DNA from: Bacteroidales bacterium UBA4179
Lineage (GTDB): Bacteria; Bacteroidota; Bacteroidia; Bacteroidales; Dysgonomonadaceae
Reading direction: 5' to 3'
DNA length: 64,000 nt
Assembly: GCA_002381125.1 (NCBI GenBank)
Contig: DFUT01000030.1
Location: forward strand, 1 to 64,000
Shown: piece after piece, positions 1 to 9,192 of the stretch
Position numbering within the stretch: position 1 is the stretch's first letter
Layout of the letters: the number at the start of each line of letters is the position of its first letter
Notes under the pieces: generated by a model
The model's database searches: none
Told to the model about the DNA's origin: nothing
The model's input: only the letters and a program-made list of their open reading frames with translations
Made by a program: the position numbers and the translations under genes

Positions 1-65
1 CTTGCCGGTTGACTCTATTACGTAATAATAAAAGCTAAAATAAAAATTATGTGAAGAAAAAATAG

Positions 66-73
66 TATCTTTG
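66..73 (+). promoter_or_regulatory. -7 promoter box before the DUF177/rpmF pair
   Basis: TATCTTTG matches the Bacteroidota -7 consensus TAnnTTTG exactly. No clear -33 TTG is seen at the usual distance. The box overlaps a possible TTG start at 71, so that codon would lie upstream of the mRNA start; this favours the GTG at 98. Confidence 0.65.
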
Positions 74-97
74 CACCGTTTATTTTTTGATACAATT

Positions 98-691
98 GTG
101 GCAAAATTTAGTTTATACAATATATCCCTTAAAAACTTCTCATCGGGAACCCATTCCTATTCCTTTGCTTTGGATAAAAAATTCTTCGAAGCAATTGATG
201 GAGAAGAAGTGAGAAAAGGAACATTGATAGTTGATCTAAAAGTAAAAAAGGTTGCGGCAACCTATGAATTTGACTTTCATATTCATGGAATGGTGCAAAT
301 TCCTTGTGATCGTTGCCTCGACGAAATGGATCAAAAAATCGACACTCACAACCGACTCATTGTAAAAATGGGAAAAGAATACTCGGAAGAAAGTGACGAA
401 ATTGTTGTTATCCCGGAAGAAGAAGGGGAAATTAACATTGCGTGGTTCCTATATGAATTCATAGCTTTGAGTATCCCGATAAAACATGTACATGAGCCGG
501 GAAAATGTAACCGAACTATGACTAAAAAACTTCGGAAACATACCGTAATTCCCATCGAGGAAGGAGAAGAAGGTGAAAGTGATGAAGAAAAAGAGCCGCT
601 CGCCGAGGACGATATCGATTTCGAAGAAAATCAACAAGAAACAACCGATCCACGATGGGATATCCTGAAAGGATTGAAATTAGACGAATGA
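98..691 (+). CDS. DUF177 (YceD-like) protein
   Basis: This protein of about 197 residues belongs to the DUF177/YceD family, which in bacteria typically sits directly upstream of rpmF and is linked to 23S rRNA or ribosome maturation. It has the family CxxC pair (CDRCLDEM) in the middle and a very acidic C-terminal third rich in Glu. The frame stays open to a TTG at 71, but a perfect -7 promoter box covers that codon, so GTG at 98 is the better start. rpmF follows after 44 bases and is probably cotranscribed. The molecular role is known only by family association. Confidence 0.85.
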   Translation: MAKFSLYNISLKNFSSGTHSYSFALDKKFFEAIDGEEVRKGTLIVDLKVKKVAATYEFDFHIHGMVQIPCDRCLDEMDQKIDTHNRLIVKMGKEYSEESDEIVVIPEEEGEINIAWFLYEFIALSIPIKHVHEPGKCNRTMTKKLRKHTVIPIEEGEEGESDEEKEPLAEDDIDFEENQQETTDPRWDILKGLKLDE

Positions 692-735
692 TCAATCAAT
701 AAAATAAACAAATAAACAAATAAACAAATATAGAA

Positions 736-921
736 ATGGCACATCCAAAAAGAAGACAATCATCAGCAAGACAAGGGAAAAGACGCTCCCACGATCATGC
801 AAAAATGCCTACCCTAACAATTTGTCCCAACTGTGGTGCATGGCACGTTTATCATAGGGTATGTAATGAATGTGGTTACTACAGAGGAAAACTCGCTATT
901 GAAAAAGAAACCACAATATAA
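736..921 (+). CDS. rpmF: 50S ribosomal protein L32
   Basis: The product is 61 residues, the usual size for L32. It begins with the conserved MAHPKRRQS block and has a basic N-terminus. A four-Cys zinc site is intact: CPNCG followed by CNECG. It is a component of the large ribosomal subunit. The placement after a DUF177 gene is the classic arrangement. A probable hairpin terminator lies just downstream, so the DUF177-rpmF pair is likely a closed transcription unit. Confidence 0.98.
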   Translation: MAHPKRRQSSARQGKRRSHDHAKMPTLTICPNCGAWHVYHRVCNECGYYRGKLAIEKETTI

Positions 922-945
922 ATTTTCCCAAAACAAAGCATAATG

Positions 946-986
946 AAAAAAATCCCAAGAAACACATGCTTTCGAGGGACTTTTTT
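946..986 (+). terminator. Probable intrinsic terminator after rpmF
   Basis: AAAAAAATCCC at 946-956 can pair, with one mismatch, to GGGACTTTTTT at 976-986, and the right arm ends in a T-run. The loop is long (19 bases), so it is only moderately convincing. Confidence 0.45.
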
Positions 987-1000
987 CTTATGAATCCAAT

Positions 1001-1831
1001 ATGAAATCATTTGTTGTTTTCCTTTTTTCTCTCTTCCTATCGGCATTTTTTTGCGTTCAAGCGGCAAAAGTCGATACCATTGTTACGTACAGCCATAAAA
1101 TGCAAAAAGACATAAAAGCCGTAGTAATCACCCCCAACTCGTATTCTCGTCACGCAGAATTTCCCGTACTTTATCTTCTTCACGGATATAGCGACCGATA
1201 CGACGGCTGGATAACCAAAGTACCTGCCATAAAAGACCTTGCCGACCTTTACGATATGATCATCGTTTGTCCCGACGGTGCTTATGGAAGTTGGTATCTC
1301 GACAGCCCGATCGACCCCGATTTTCAATATGAAACCTACATCGCCATCGAATTGGTCAATTGGATCGACAAAAACTATCCAACCATTCCATCCCGAACAG
1401 GAAGGGCTATCACCGGTCTGAGTATGGGAGGTCATGGCGCATTATACCTGGCATTTCGTCATCAGGATATCTTCGGTGCAGCCGGCAGCATGAGCGGAGG
1501 AGTGGATATCAGACCCTTCCCCAACAACTGGGATCTGGAAAAACGATTGGGAAAACAAAGCGAATATCCCGAACGTTGGGAACAGCACACCGTGATAGAA
1601 CTGTTGCATCTGCTTACTCCCAATTCACTTAAACTTATCATCGATTGCGGAACAGAAGATTTTTTTTACGAGGTCAATAAAAAGCTACATGAAGAACTTC
1701 TTTATCGAAATATTCCTCACGACTTCATCTCCCGTCCCGGTGTGCATAACTGGGAATATTGGGAAAATGCCATAAAATATCAGGCCTTATTTTTTAACCG
1801 ATATTTCGAAACAAATAAAACGACAAAATGA
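1001..1831 (+). CDS. Secreted esterase (esterase D/Fes-like alpha/beta hydrolase)
   Basis: This 276-residue protein has an N-terminal signal peptide (hydrophobic stretch to about residue 20, ending in QAA). The mature part is an alpha/beta hydrolase of the putative-esterase family that includes S-formylglutathione hydrolase, antigen 85 and feruloyl or acetyl esterases. The nucleophile elbow is GLSMGGHGA. Asp in DCGTEDFF and His in HNWEYW are the likely remaining triad members, and YLLHGY fits the oxyanion region. It should act in the periplasm or outside the cell on an unknown ester. Its stop overlaps the next start (ATGA), so the two genes are translationally coupled. Confidence 0.85.
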   Translation: MKSFVVFLFSLFLSAFFCVQAAKVDTIVTYSHKMQKDIKAVVITPNSYSRHAEFPVLYLLHGYSDRYDGWITKVPAIKDLADLYDMIIVCPDGAYGSWYLDSPIDPDFQYETYIAIELVNWIDKNYPTIPSRTGRAITGLSMGGHGALYLAFRHQDIFGAAGSMSGGVDIRPFPNNWDLEKRLGKQSEYPERWEQHTVIELLHLLTPNSLKLIIDCGTEDFFYEVNKKLHEELLYRNIPHDFISRPGVHNWEYWENAIKYQALFFNRYFETNKTTK

Positions 1832-3693
1832 AAAAACGACTCGTTTTTTTTTCTTTTTTAATCGCATGGATCGGCCTCTTTGCACAAGCAGCCGATTCAT
1901 CATTCAAATTTGCATTGGTTACCGATACACACGTTGGGAACCCCAACAATAATGAAGACCTCTATCGGACGGTCAAAGATATCAATTCCTTGCCCGACAT
2001 TGCATTTGTCATCGTTTCGGGCGATGTAACCGAATTTGGTTCGGACGAAGAACTGAAAACGGCAAAAGAACTACTCTCCGACTTGAATAAACCCTTTTAT
2101 GTGATTCCCGGCAATCACGATTCCAACTGGTCGGAAAGCGGAACAAACAGCTTCAAATTGATTTTTGGTGCAGAAACTTTTGGATTCGAACATAACGGTT
2201 ACAAATTTATCGGTCTGGCATCGGGACCGAATATGCGTATGGGACCCGGGCAAATTCCGCGCGAAAACCTTACTTGGTTTTTCGAAGAACTCAAGAAAAC
2301 CGACAAAAACACCCCAATCATCTTTGTGAACCATTATCCGATGGATCATTCACTGAACAATTGGTTCGAAGTATTGGATGCCCTACGATCCTACAACGTA
2401 AAGCTGATGCTTTGTGGACACGGTCATGTCAATAAAGCGTTGAATTTCGAAGGTGCAAATGCCGCCATGTGTCGTTCCAATCTTCGGGGAAAAGCCGATT
2501 TTGGAGGCTATAACATCATTACCGTTTCGCCCGACTCCATTTGCTTACAAGAACGCATTGTATCAGGACAAACTCTTTCGCCGTGGCTTTGTTATTCCAC
2601 CACCGATCGACCTCAATGGGAAGAAAATCCACCACGCCCCGATTATACGATAAATAATCAAAATCCCCATGTGGAAGAAATTTGGAGCATTCAGGAAACA
2701 AGCGACATGGGCAGTGGCATGTGTTTGGCCGGCGAGTTACTTATTTATACCAATACCAATGGCGAAATAAAAGCAGCTGATTCCTCCACAGGAAAAATTG
2801 TATGGACATACAAAACCAACGGAAAAATTTACTCTACTCCCACCGTATATAAAAACACGGTATGGTGTGCTTCCACCGATTCCTGTCTTTATGGTCTAAA
2901 CCTAAATAACGGGAAAAAACGGTTTAAACTGAAAACCGAAAAAGCCGTTGTTGCCTCTCCCGTATGCACAAATGAAAAAGTCATTCTTGCCGGGGGCGAT
3001 GGCCATTGCCGCGCTTGGATGGTAACCAACGGTAAATTGGCTTGGGACTTCAATGGGATAAAAAATTTCGTGGTTACCCGTCCCCTTGTAAAAGACCGTA
3101 CCGTATTTTTCGGAAGCTGGGGAAACGAGTTTTATGCTATCGATATCCAAAACGGAACGTTGAAATGGAAATGGACAAACGGGCAAACCAATCGTATGTT
3201 TTCTCCTGCACAAGTGTGGCCTGTAGCCTCGCACGGTCGCATCTATCTGGCTTCGCCCGACCGCTACATGACGGTGCTCGACGAAAAGACCGGTAACGTG
3301 GTCTGGCGATACAACGATCCCGAAAACCGCGTACGCGAATCCATCGGTATATCGGAAGACGGCAATACCGTTTATGCCAAGACGATGGACGGAAAAATTC
3401 TCGCCATTGACGCCACGGTTTCCGAGCGGAAGGTAAAATGGATTTCGTCGGGAGAAGATATGGGTTATGAACTGGCGCCAACAGCCATCCCCGAAAAAAA
3501 CGGCATCGTATATGCACCCACAGACAAAGGGTTGATCTATGCCTATCGCGCAACTGACGGTCGCTTCCTCTGGAAATATCGGATTTCCTCTGCATTGATC
3601 AACATGATTTTGCCCACCGATCACAACGAAATATACGTTTCGGCAATGGACGGGAAACTGGTCAAACTCAACATTTCCCCCAATCTTCGGTAG
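1828..3693 (+). CDS. Secreted metallophosphatase fused to PQQ-type beta-propeller
   Basis: The 621-residue protein begins with a signal peptide ending near FAQAAD. Residues of about 25-230 form a calcineurin-like metallophosphatase with all metal motifs: DTHVG, GDVTEFG, GNHDSN, VNHYP and GHGHVN. From about residue 285 to the end there are repeated PQQ/WD-like blades with phrases such as GKIVWTYKTNGKIYSTP and GTLKWKWTNG. The propeller is a likely ligand- or substrate-recognition module. The start overlaps the stop of the preceding esterase by four bases. The pair suggests cooperative removal of ester and phosphate groups outside the cytoplasm; the real substrate is unknown. Confidence 0.85.
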   Translation: MKKRLVFFSFLIAWIGLFAQAADSSFKFALVTDTHVGNPNNNEDLYRTVKDINSLPDIAFVIVSGDVTEFGSDEELKTAKELLSDLNKPFYVIPGNHDSNWSESGTNSFKLIFGAETFGFEHNGYKFIGLASGPNMRMGPGQIPRENLTWFFEELKKTDKNTPIIFVNHYPMDHSLNNWFEVLDALRSYNVKLMLCGHGHVNKALNFEGANAAMCRSNLRGKADFGGYNIITVSPDSICLQERIVSGQTLSPWLCYSTTDRPQWEENPPRPDYTINNQNPHVEEIWSIQETSDMGSGMCLAGELLIYTNTNGEIKAADSSTGKIVWTYKTNGKIYSTPTVYKNTVWCASTDSCLYGLNLNNGKKRFKLKTEKAVVASPVCTNEKVILAGGDGHCRAWMVTNGKLAWDFNGIKNFVVTRPLVKDRTVFFGSWGNEFYAIDIQNGTLKWKWTNGQTNRMFSPAQVWPVASHGRIYLASPDRYMTVLDEKTGNVVWRYNDPENRVRESIGISEDGNTVYAKTMDGKILAIDATVSERKVKWISSGEDMGYELAPTAIPEKNGIVYAPTDKGLIYAYRATDGRFLWKYRISSALINMILPTDHNEIYVSAMDGKLVKLNISPNLR

Positions 3694-3706
3694 GATGAAA
3701 AATCCA

Positions 3707-3728
3707 TTTTCCCAAAATACCGGGAAAA
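3707..3728. terminator. Possible bidirectional terminator between convergent genes
   Basis: TTTTCCC (3707-3713) and GGGAAAA (3722-3728) form a 7-bp stem with an 8-base loop between the ends of two convergent genes. The A/T flanks supply short T-runs on both strands. The stem is weak. Confidence 0.4.
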
Positions 3729-3788
3729 AGACTTGTCCAACCGTCCTTGCCGTTCAAAAGAATGTGGGAAATAGTCGAAAAAAAAGAA

Positions 3789-6700
3789 CTAACATTCAAC
3801 TTTTACGACTTTCTTCATCCGAACATAAAAAACGTATCCCAACACATTGTCGTAACCCATTTCTCGAACGTACTGCACATAACGACGCACTTGGCGAAGG
3901 TAACTCGACTCTTCCGTCTCGCCAAACTTATAATCGGCGACAATCACTTCATTGTCGCCGATCATCACCCTGTCGGGGCGGCTGAAACCAAAAGCAGGAT
4001 GCAGCACTTGCGTTTCGTTTAGAATTTGGTACTTATCCGAATACCAATCTTTTACATCCGGGATCGACAACCACTCGCGAAGCGAAACAAGAAGTTGGTT
4101 TTTCTTTTCTTCGGTTATCTCGCCGGCCAAGTATTTTTTTTCCACGGCCTTATCCAGATCGTCCAACGTTTTTACTTGACTGATGATTTCATGCATCAGC
4201 ATGCCGTAATCGCGGCTACCATCATCGGTAAAATAGCCGATGCTGTTTAAGCGGAGCCTAAGTCGATCGGAAAACGGAACCGACTGCCACTTGCCGGTCT
4301 TACAGGCAATTGGAGTTGCTTTCGTTGAAGACAAAGCAAGTCGGTCGGGATTTCCAAATTCAAAGATATCGTCCTTTTCTTCCGATCTAAAATAATTGTT
4401 CAACGCAATTGTCAAATCATTATTCGCTGTACGGGTATCGAAAACATCTTCTCCTTCCATACTTAACCACAATAAATCAGACACACCTTTTACGGTTATC
4501 TCCTCTTTTTTCTTCTTCTTATCCTTCGGTTTAGGTACAAAAGCAACAATCCGATGCTTTGCCCGTGTAAAAGCCACATACAACAGATTCAGGTTATCGA
4601 TGTAGGCAAAAAGCTTTTCTTGCAGATAATCTTCTCTAAAAATGGTATTTTGCAGACTCCTCGAATAACGCAACGGAACAACACTCAATTCGTTGAAAGG
4701 CGATACATTTGGGCGACACCAAATGATGGTGGTATGGTTGGGATTATGATCCACCTCCCAATCCACAAAAGGCATGATGACCGCACCAAAACCCAATCCT
4801 TTGGATTTATGAATGGTAAGCAACCGGATAGCATCCTGATCATCGGGCGAGAAAAGGGCTTTCTTATACCCCTTTTCATCCCACCATTCCAGAAAGCTAT
4901 TCACATCCGACGAAGCATCGGCACTGAACTTCAACACGATATCCAGGAATGCCTGCACATAGGCATTCTCTTTTTCATCAAGAGCATCATCCGATAGGGC
5001 GAAAAAGGCTTCTACCATTTCATACAAAGGAAGCGAACTCAACTGCTCGATGCGTTCGCTCATCTCTTGAGGAAAACCGATCTCGCCATCGCCGAAAGCT
5101 GCCCGCAATGCCTCATCGGGAGTGTATTTCCGATGAAAACGATAAAATTCGTAAACAGTAAGAAATCGACCGGTACGATCCTCTCTGTTCTGAAAATAAC
5201 GCAGCAATGCCAACATAGCCTTTACACTGCGGGCATTACCAATTTGAAGAGCCTCGTTGGAAATAATATCGTAACGGTATCCGGAATTGGGATGCGCATC
5301 GGCATAGGCAAGCAATGTTTCGGCAACCTCCACCGCTTCGGCATTCGTACGTACCAAAATGGCGATATCCTTTAATGCAAAACCCTGATCTTGTAGTGAT
5401 TCAATTTCCTTAGGAAGTCGATTCAATGCCTGTGATCTCCAATCGTCATCCTCATCTTCGGTATTCAGAAAAGTAAGACGAACAAACCCTTCATCAACAT
5501 TTTTTTTGGGTGAAACTTGTTGACAAACATGCGTATAGACCTCCGTTATTTTTGTCCGAGCATAATGAATAAAATCACTTTCGGGCATTGTATCCAACGA
5601 ACGGTTGTAGTCGTTCTGCAAAAGTGCGGCAGCACTACGAAAAAACGAATTGTTGAAATGCACGATTTTCGCATCGCTTCGCCAGTTGGTATCGAGCGAA
5701 TGCGTACAAACATTTTCCGGCCCGAAATCGCGCACAATTTGCTCTTCGATCAAACGCCAATCGGAATTGCGCCACCGATAAATACTCTGTTTCACATCCC
5801 CCACCACAAGATTGAAATTTCCACCGGCAAGGCTTTCCTGCATCAGCGGACGAAAATTTCCCCATTGCATGGCGGACGTATCCTGAAATTCGTCGATCAT
5901 ATAATGTTCAAGCAGTGTACCCGTTTTTTCGTAAATAAAAGGCGTATCGCTGTCGTCGATCATCTTATTGAGCAACTCGGTAACATCAGAAAGAAACAAC
6001 GTGCCGGTTTTCCGCTGTTGCTCCATGAGCCGATTTCGGATATCGTTAATGATACCCAATGTATAATAATAGGTGAGAATGGTTTTGGCAGAAAAGTAAA
6101 AAAGCGAATTGTCGAAAAGCTGCACCGCTTCTTTCACACAAGCATTCAACCCATTGATATAGGCCACTTCGACAACCGATTTCTTTTCGGCAGGCGTGTT
6201 TTTTGTCGTCCAATTTTCCGGATTATCTGCAAGATTGATAAACGTGGCAGTCGGTTCTTTCACTTCACCGTTTGCCCATTTTACAAAATGCGAAAAAGGC
6301 GAATTTCTTCCTCCTTTAAAATCGGAATAGTGCAAACCGGCCCGCTCCATCAGATCAACACCCTTCTTTCCTATCGTTTTCAGTTCGCTCTCGAAAGCGT
6401 GCACCATCTCAAACAACGTCCGGCGATATGCATCGAGGTGTTTTTTGTCGTGAATCCGTTCACGGTCGCTCTGCGAAAACAAGCGGTATTTTTCGTTAAA
6501 CAACTGCGAAGCGAGCTCCTGGATATCTCTCTTTACAGACCAACTCTTGTTTTGCTGTATCTTGTCCTGCATGAAAGCCAGCAACCATCCGGCCAACTCG
6601 CTGTTTTCAGGCTTATCCAACTCGAAAATCATCATGTCGATAATCTCCGAAAGAAAAACCTCTTCATCCACTTCGATATTGTATCCGCCGTTTAACCCCA

Positions 6701-7088
6701 TTTCACGCGTGAAAGCGCGCATGATCTGCTGAAAAAAACGGTCGATAGTGCTGACAGAAAAATCGGAATAATTGTGCAAGATACTCTCCAACACATCTTT
6801 TGCCTTCCGGTCGACTTGCATTTCGCTCAACGAAAACTCCTCCATCAGCAGCGATCGATAATCCGATTTTTCGCCGGATGAAAGCCGGTGAAGCTCTTCC
6901 ACGATGCGCGACTTCATCTCGTCGGTAGCCTTATTGGTAAACGTCACGGCAAGTATATGCCGATAATTGTAAGGCGAAGCAAAGAGCAAACGAAGGTACT
7001 CCGCCGTCAGTCGGTGTGTTTTTCCCGATCCTGCCGAGGCTTTAATGAGCTGAAGCTGTCGATGTTTAAACGATGGCTGCTTTGGCAT
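3789..7088 (-). CDS. addA: AddA-type UvrD helicase with C-terminal nuclease domain
   Basis: The 1,099-residue protein is a superfamily 1 helicase of the RecB/AddA type, which processes double-strand DNA ends for recombination. The Walker A motif ASAGSGKTH has its Lys at residue 23. Other helicase motifs present are DEFQDTS, VGDVKQSIYRWR, NWRSD and VAFTRAKHR. The C-terminus carries a RecB-family PD-(D/E)XK nuclease core: MHEII, then RPDRVMIG, then ADYKFG and a QVRRY segment. The start overlaps the end of the SUI1 gene by 23 bases. The expected AddB partner, usually adjacent, is not in this window: downstream lies a convergent gene. Length and motifs look complete. Confidence 0.9.
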   Translation of the reverse strand: MPKQPSFKHRQLQLIKASAGSGKTHRLTAEYLRLLFASPYNYRHILAVTFTNKATDEMKSRIVEELHRLSSGEKSDYRSLLMEEFSLSEMQVDRKAKDVLESILHNYSDFSVSTIDRFFQQIMRAFTREMGLNGGYNIEVDEEVFLSEIIDMMIFELDKPENSELAGWLLAFMQDKIQQNKSWSVKRDIQELASQLFNEKYRLFSQSDRERIHDKKHLDAYRRTLFEMVHAFESELKTIGKKGVDLMERAGLHYSDFKGGRNSPFSHFVKWANGEVKEPTATFINLADNPENWTTKNTPAEKKSVVEVAYINGLNACVKEAVQLFDNSLFYFSAKTILTYYYTLGIINDIRNRLMEQQRKTGTLFLSDVTELLNKMIDDSDTPFIYEKTGTLLEHYMIDEFQDTSAMQWGNFRPLMQESLAGGNFNLVVGDVKQSIYRWRNSDWRLIEEQIVRDFGPENVCTHSLDTNWRSDAKIVHFNNSFFRSAAALLQNDYNRSLDTMPESDFIHYARTKITEVYTHVCQQVSPKKNVDEGFVRLTFLNTEDEDDDWRSQALNRLPKEIESLQDQGFALKDIAILVRTNAEAVEVAETLLAYADAHPNSGYRYDIISNEALQIGNARSVKAMLALLRYFQNREDRTGRFLTVYEFYRFHRKYTPDEALRAAFGDGEIGFPQEMSERIEQLSSLPLYEMVEAFFALSDDALDEKENAYVQAFLDIVLKFSADASSDVNSFLEWWDEKGYKKALFSPDDQDAIRLLTIHKSKGLGFGAVIMPFVDWEVDHNPNHTTIIWCRPNVSPFNELSVVPLRYSRSLQNTIFREDYLQEKLFAYIDNLNLLYVAFTRAKHRIVAFVPKPKDKKKKKEEITVKGVSDLLWLSMEGEDVFDTRTANNDLTIALNNYFRSEEKDDIFEFGNPDRLALSSTKATPIACKTGKWQSVPFSDRLRLRLNSIGYFTDDGSRDYGMLMHEIISQVKTLDDLDKAVEKKYLAGEITEEKKNQLLVSLREWLSIPDVKDWYSDKYQILNETQVLHPAFGFSRPDRVMIGDNEVIVADYKFGETEESSYLRQVRRYVQYVREMGYDNVLGYVFYVRMKKVVKVEC

Positions 7089-7404
7089 ATCCTTCCTCTC
7101 GGAGAAGATTCAACACTTTTTCGCGATGATCGCCCTGAACGATAATCTCTCCGTTTTTGACCGATCCGCCTACACCACACCGGGTTTTCAACAATCTCCC
7201 CAATGCCTGCAATTCCTCTTCCGTTCCTCGAAAACCGGTAACAAGGGTCACCGCTTTTCCTTTACGATTTCGCTTGTCGAGGTAAATACGCAATTGCTGC
7301 TTTTCTTTGGGAATCGTCTCCCCCTGTACTTTTTCTTCTTCTCGATAATGATAATCGGGATTGGTAGAATACACAATCCCCAATCGTTTTTTCCAATCGT
7401 TCAT
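7066..7404 (-). CDS. SUI1/YciH-family translation factor
   Basis: This is a 112-residue bacterial homologue of eukaryotic eIF1 (SUI1), called YciH in E. coli. The typical core is visible as KGKAVTLVTGFRG, followed by LLKTRCGVGGSVKNG, then EIIVQGDHREKVLNLL. Family members affect start-site fidelity or bind the small subunit, though bacterial YciH is non-essential. The last codons overlap the helicase start, so translation is probably coupled. A CAAAGATA sequence upstream is a good reverse-strand -7 box. Confidence 0.92.
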   Translation of the reverse strand: MNDWKKRLGIVYSTNPDYHYREEEKVQGETIPKEKQQLRIYLDKRNRKGKAVTLVTGFRGTEEELQALGRLLKTRCGVGGSVKNGEIIVQGDHREKVLNLLREEGYAKAAIV

Positions 7405-7423
7405 TTTGTATATAAAGTTTTTT

Positions 7424-7431
7424 CAAAGATA
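7424..7431 (-). promoter_or_regulatory. -7 box for the SUI1-addA unit
   Basis: CAAAGATA reads TATCTTTG on the minus strand, a perfect TAnnTTTG box 20 bases before the SUI1 start. No -33 TTG is evident. Confidence 0.55.
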
Positions 7432-7523
7432 GAATTTTTTGCTCACACCCTAAAGAAAATAGCAGCTATGTATAAAAAATACTGTATATTAGCAGTTGAA
7501 ATGCACTTTTTAAAAAACCCACA

Positions 7524-9191
7524 ATGATAGAAACCGTAAAAATTCATTGTTTAAATACAAATGAGTATAAAGAAGTACCTATGGGCTCCTCACTCGAAGA
7601 ACTCATCGATGTTTTCGGGGTAAAAATGCCTTATCTCATTGCCAATGCGAAAGTAAACAACAAAACGGAATCGTTGAGATATCGTGTCTACCGCCCAAAA
7701 AGAGTGGAATACGTAGATATAAGCGATTCGTCGGCAATGCGCACCTATACACGCTCATTGTGCTTTATTCTGGCTAAAGCGGTAGACGATACTATACCCG
7801 ATGCCGAAATATTTATCGAACATTCCATATCGAACGGATATTATTTTCAAATAAAAGCCGATGAAGAGATAACGCCTGAAAAGCTGCAAATCATTCGTGA
7901 TCGAATGCGCGAAATCGTGGATACCGATTTGCCGTTTTTTTCCATCGAGGAAGAAACGCCAAAAGTGGTGAAACTTTTCCGCGAAAGGGGTATGGAAGAC
8001 AAAGCCTTGCTATTGGAAACATCGGATTTTTTGTATGCCCATTATTTTAAACTGGATAATTATATCGATTACTATTACGGTTGCCTGACTCCTTCCACCG
8101 GATACATCCAATTATTCGATATCCAGGAGTATGATGGGGGATATTTGCTGCGCATTCCCGATAAAAACAATCCCACGCGCCTGGCTCCTGTGGAAAAACA
8201 GGAAAAATTGCTGAATGTTTTCCGCGAGCACCTTCATTTTTTGGAAATAAGCGGACTAAACAATGTAGGCGACTTAAACAAAGCCATACAGGAGAAACGG
8301 GCATCGACAGTTATTCAAATATCCGAAGCATATCAATCCAAACAAATTGCGGAAATCGCGGCTCAAATCAGTCAAAAATTCGAAGAAGGAGTTCGCCTGG
8401 TATTGATAGCCGGTCCTTCTTCTTCCGGAAAAACGACGTTTCGTAAACGACTGGAAATTTATCTTTTTGTAAATTTACTGAAACCGGTCGGAGTGTCGCT
8501 CGACAACTATTTTGTAGAACGCGACAAAACCCCTTTGGACGAATTCGGAGAAAAAGATTACGAATCGTTATACGCACTCGATCTCAAGCTGCTGGAAGAA
8601 CATTTATTGGCCCTGTTGCAAGGCAAGGAAATAAATGTACCCTCGTACAATTTTCTTACGGGAAAACGCGAATACCGAAACAATAAACTCAAAATAGACC
8701 CAAACAGCGTGCTTATCATTGAAGGTATTCACGCACTGAATCCCGAACTTACCGCGCATATTTCCGAAAACAAAAAATTCAAGATTTACGTGTCGGCACT
8801 CACTTCCATTTCGCTTGACGACCACAACTGGATTCCCACTGCCGACAACCGGCTGCTGCGCCGAATTATTCGCGATTACCGTTATCGTGGTTATTCTGCG
8901 CAAGAAACCATTTCGCGATGGGAAAGCGTACGACGGGGCGAAGATAAATGGATTTTCCCGTTTCAAGAAAATGCCGACGTAATGTTCAATTCGGCCATGA
9001 TTTACGAACTGGCTGCTATACGTCGCCATGCCGAGCCTATTCTAACCAAGGTGCCCCGTACCGCACCCGAATATGCCGAAGCGTATCGTTTACTGAAGTT
9101 TCTGAGTTATTTCAACTATCTCACCGACCGTGAAATGCCGCCAACATCGCTGCTGCGCGAATTTCTCGGTGGAAGCAGTTTCCGATATTAA
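7524..9191 (+). CDS. Nucleoside (uridine-type) kinase with ThrRS-like N-terminus
   Basis: This 555-residue protein joins two parts. Residues 1 to about 230 resemble the N-terminal TGS and second additional (SAD) domains of threonyl-tRNA synthetase, including the phrase PDAEIFIEHSISNGYYF. From about residue 270 there is a uridine/phosphoribulokinase-type P-loop kinase with Walker A GPSSSGKTT, followed by VSLDNYFV and a VLIIEGIHALN strand. The C-terminal region follows the uridine kinase pattern (DNRLLRRIIRDYRYRG). It probably phosphorylates a nucleoside in pyrimidine salvage; the substrate is not certain. The ThrRS-type editing HxxxH is not seen. The stop lies one base before the likely mnmE start. 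Confidence 0.88.
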   Translation: MIETVKIHCLNTNEYKEVPMGSSLEELIDVFGVKMPYLIANAKVNNKTESLRYRVYRPKRVEYVDISDSSAMRTYTRSLCFILAKAVDDTIPDAEIFIEHSISNGYYFQIKADEEITPEKLQIIRDRMREIVDTDLPFFSIEEETPKVVKLFRERGMEDKALLLETSDFLYAHYFKLDNYIDYYYGCLTPSTGYIQLFDIQEYDGGYLLRIPDKNNPTRLAPVEKQEKLLNVFREHLHFLEISGLNNVGDLNKAIQEKRASTVIQISEAYQSKQIAEIAAQISQKFEEGVRLVLIAGPSSSGKTTFRKRLEIYLFVNLLKPVGVSLDNYFVERDKTPLDEFGEKDYESLYALDLKLLEEHLLALLQGKEINVPSYNFLTGKREYRNNKLKIDPNSVLIIEGIHALNPELTAHISENKKFKIYVSALTSISLDDHNWIPTADNRLLRRIIRDYRYRGYSAQETISRWESVRRGEDKWIFPFQENADVMFNSAMIYELAAIRRHAEPILTKVPRTAPEYAEAYRLLKFLSYFNYLTDREMPPTSLLREFLGGSSFRY

Positions 9192-9192
9192 A

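Noticed and set aside
16..27. Palindrome TATTACGTAATA near the left edge
   Set aside because: AT-rich 12-mer with no repeat elsewhere noticed and too near the edge to interpret.
2902..3624. 240-codon open frame on the minus strand
   Set aside because: Antisense to the PQQ propeller repeats; explained by codon bias of the true gene.
5517..6695. 392-codon open frame on the plus strand
   Set aside because: It lies wholly antisense to addA, has no family resemblance, and has the odd composition of a mirror frame.
7405..7523. Riboswitch or attenuator before the nucleoside kinase
   Set aside because: Only a -7 box for the opposite gene was found; no conserved fold was recognised.
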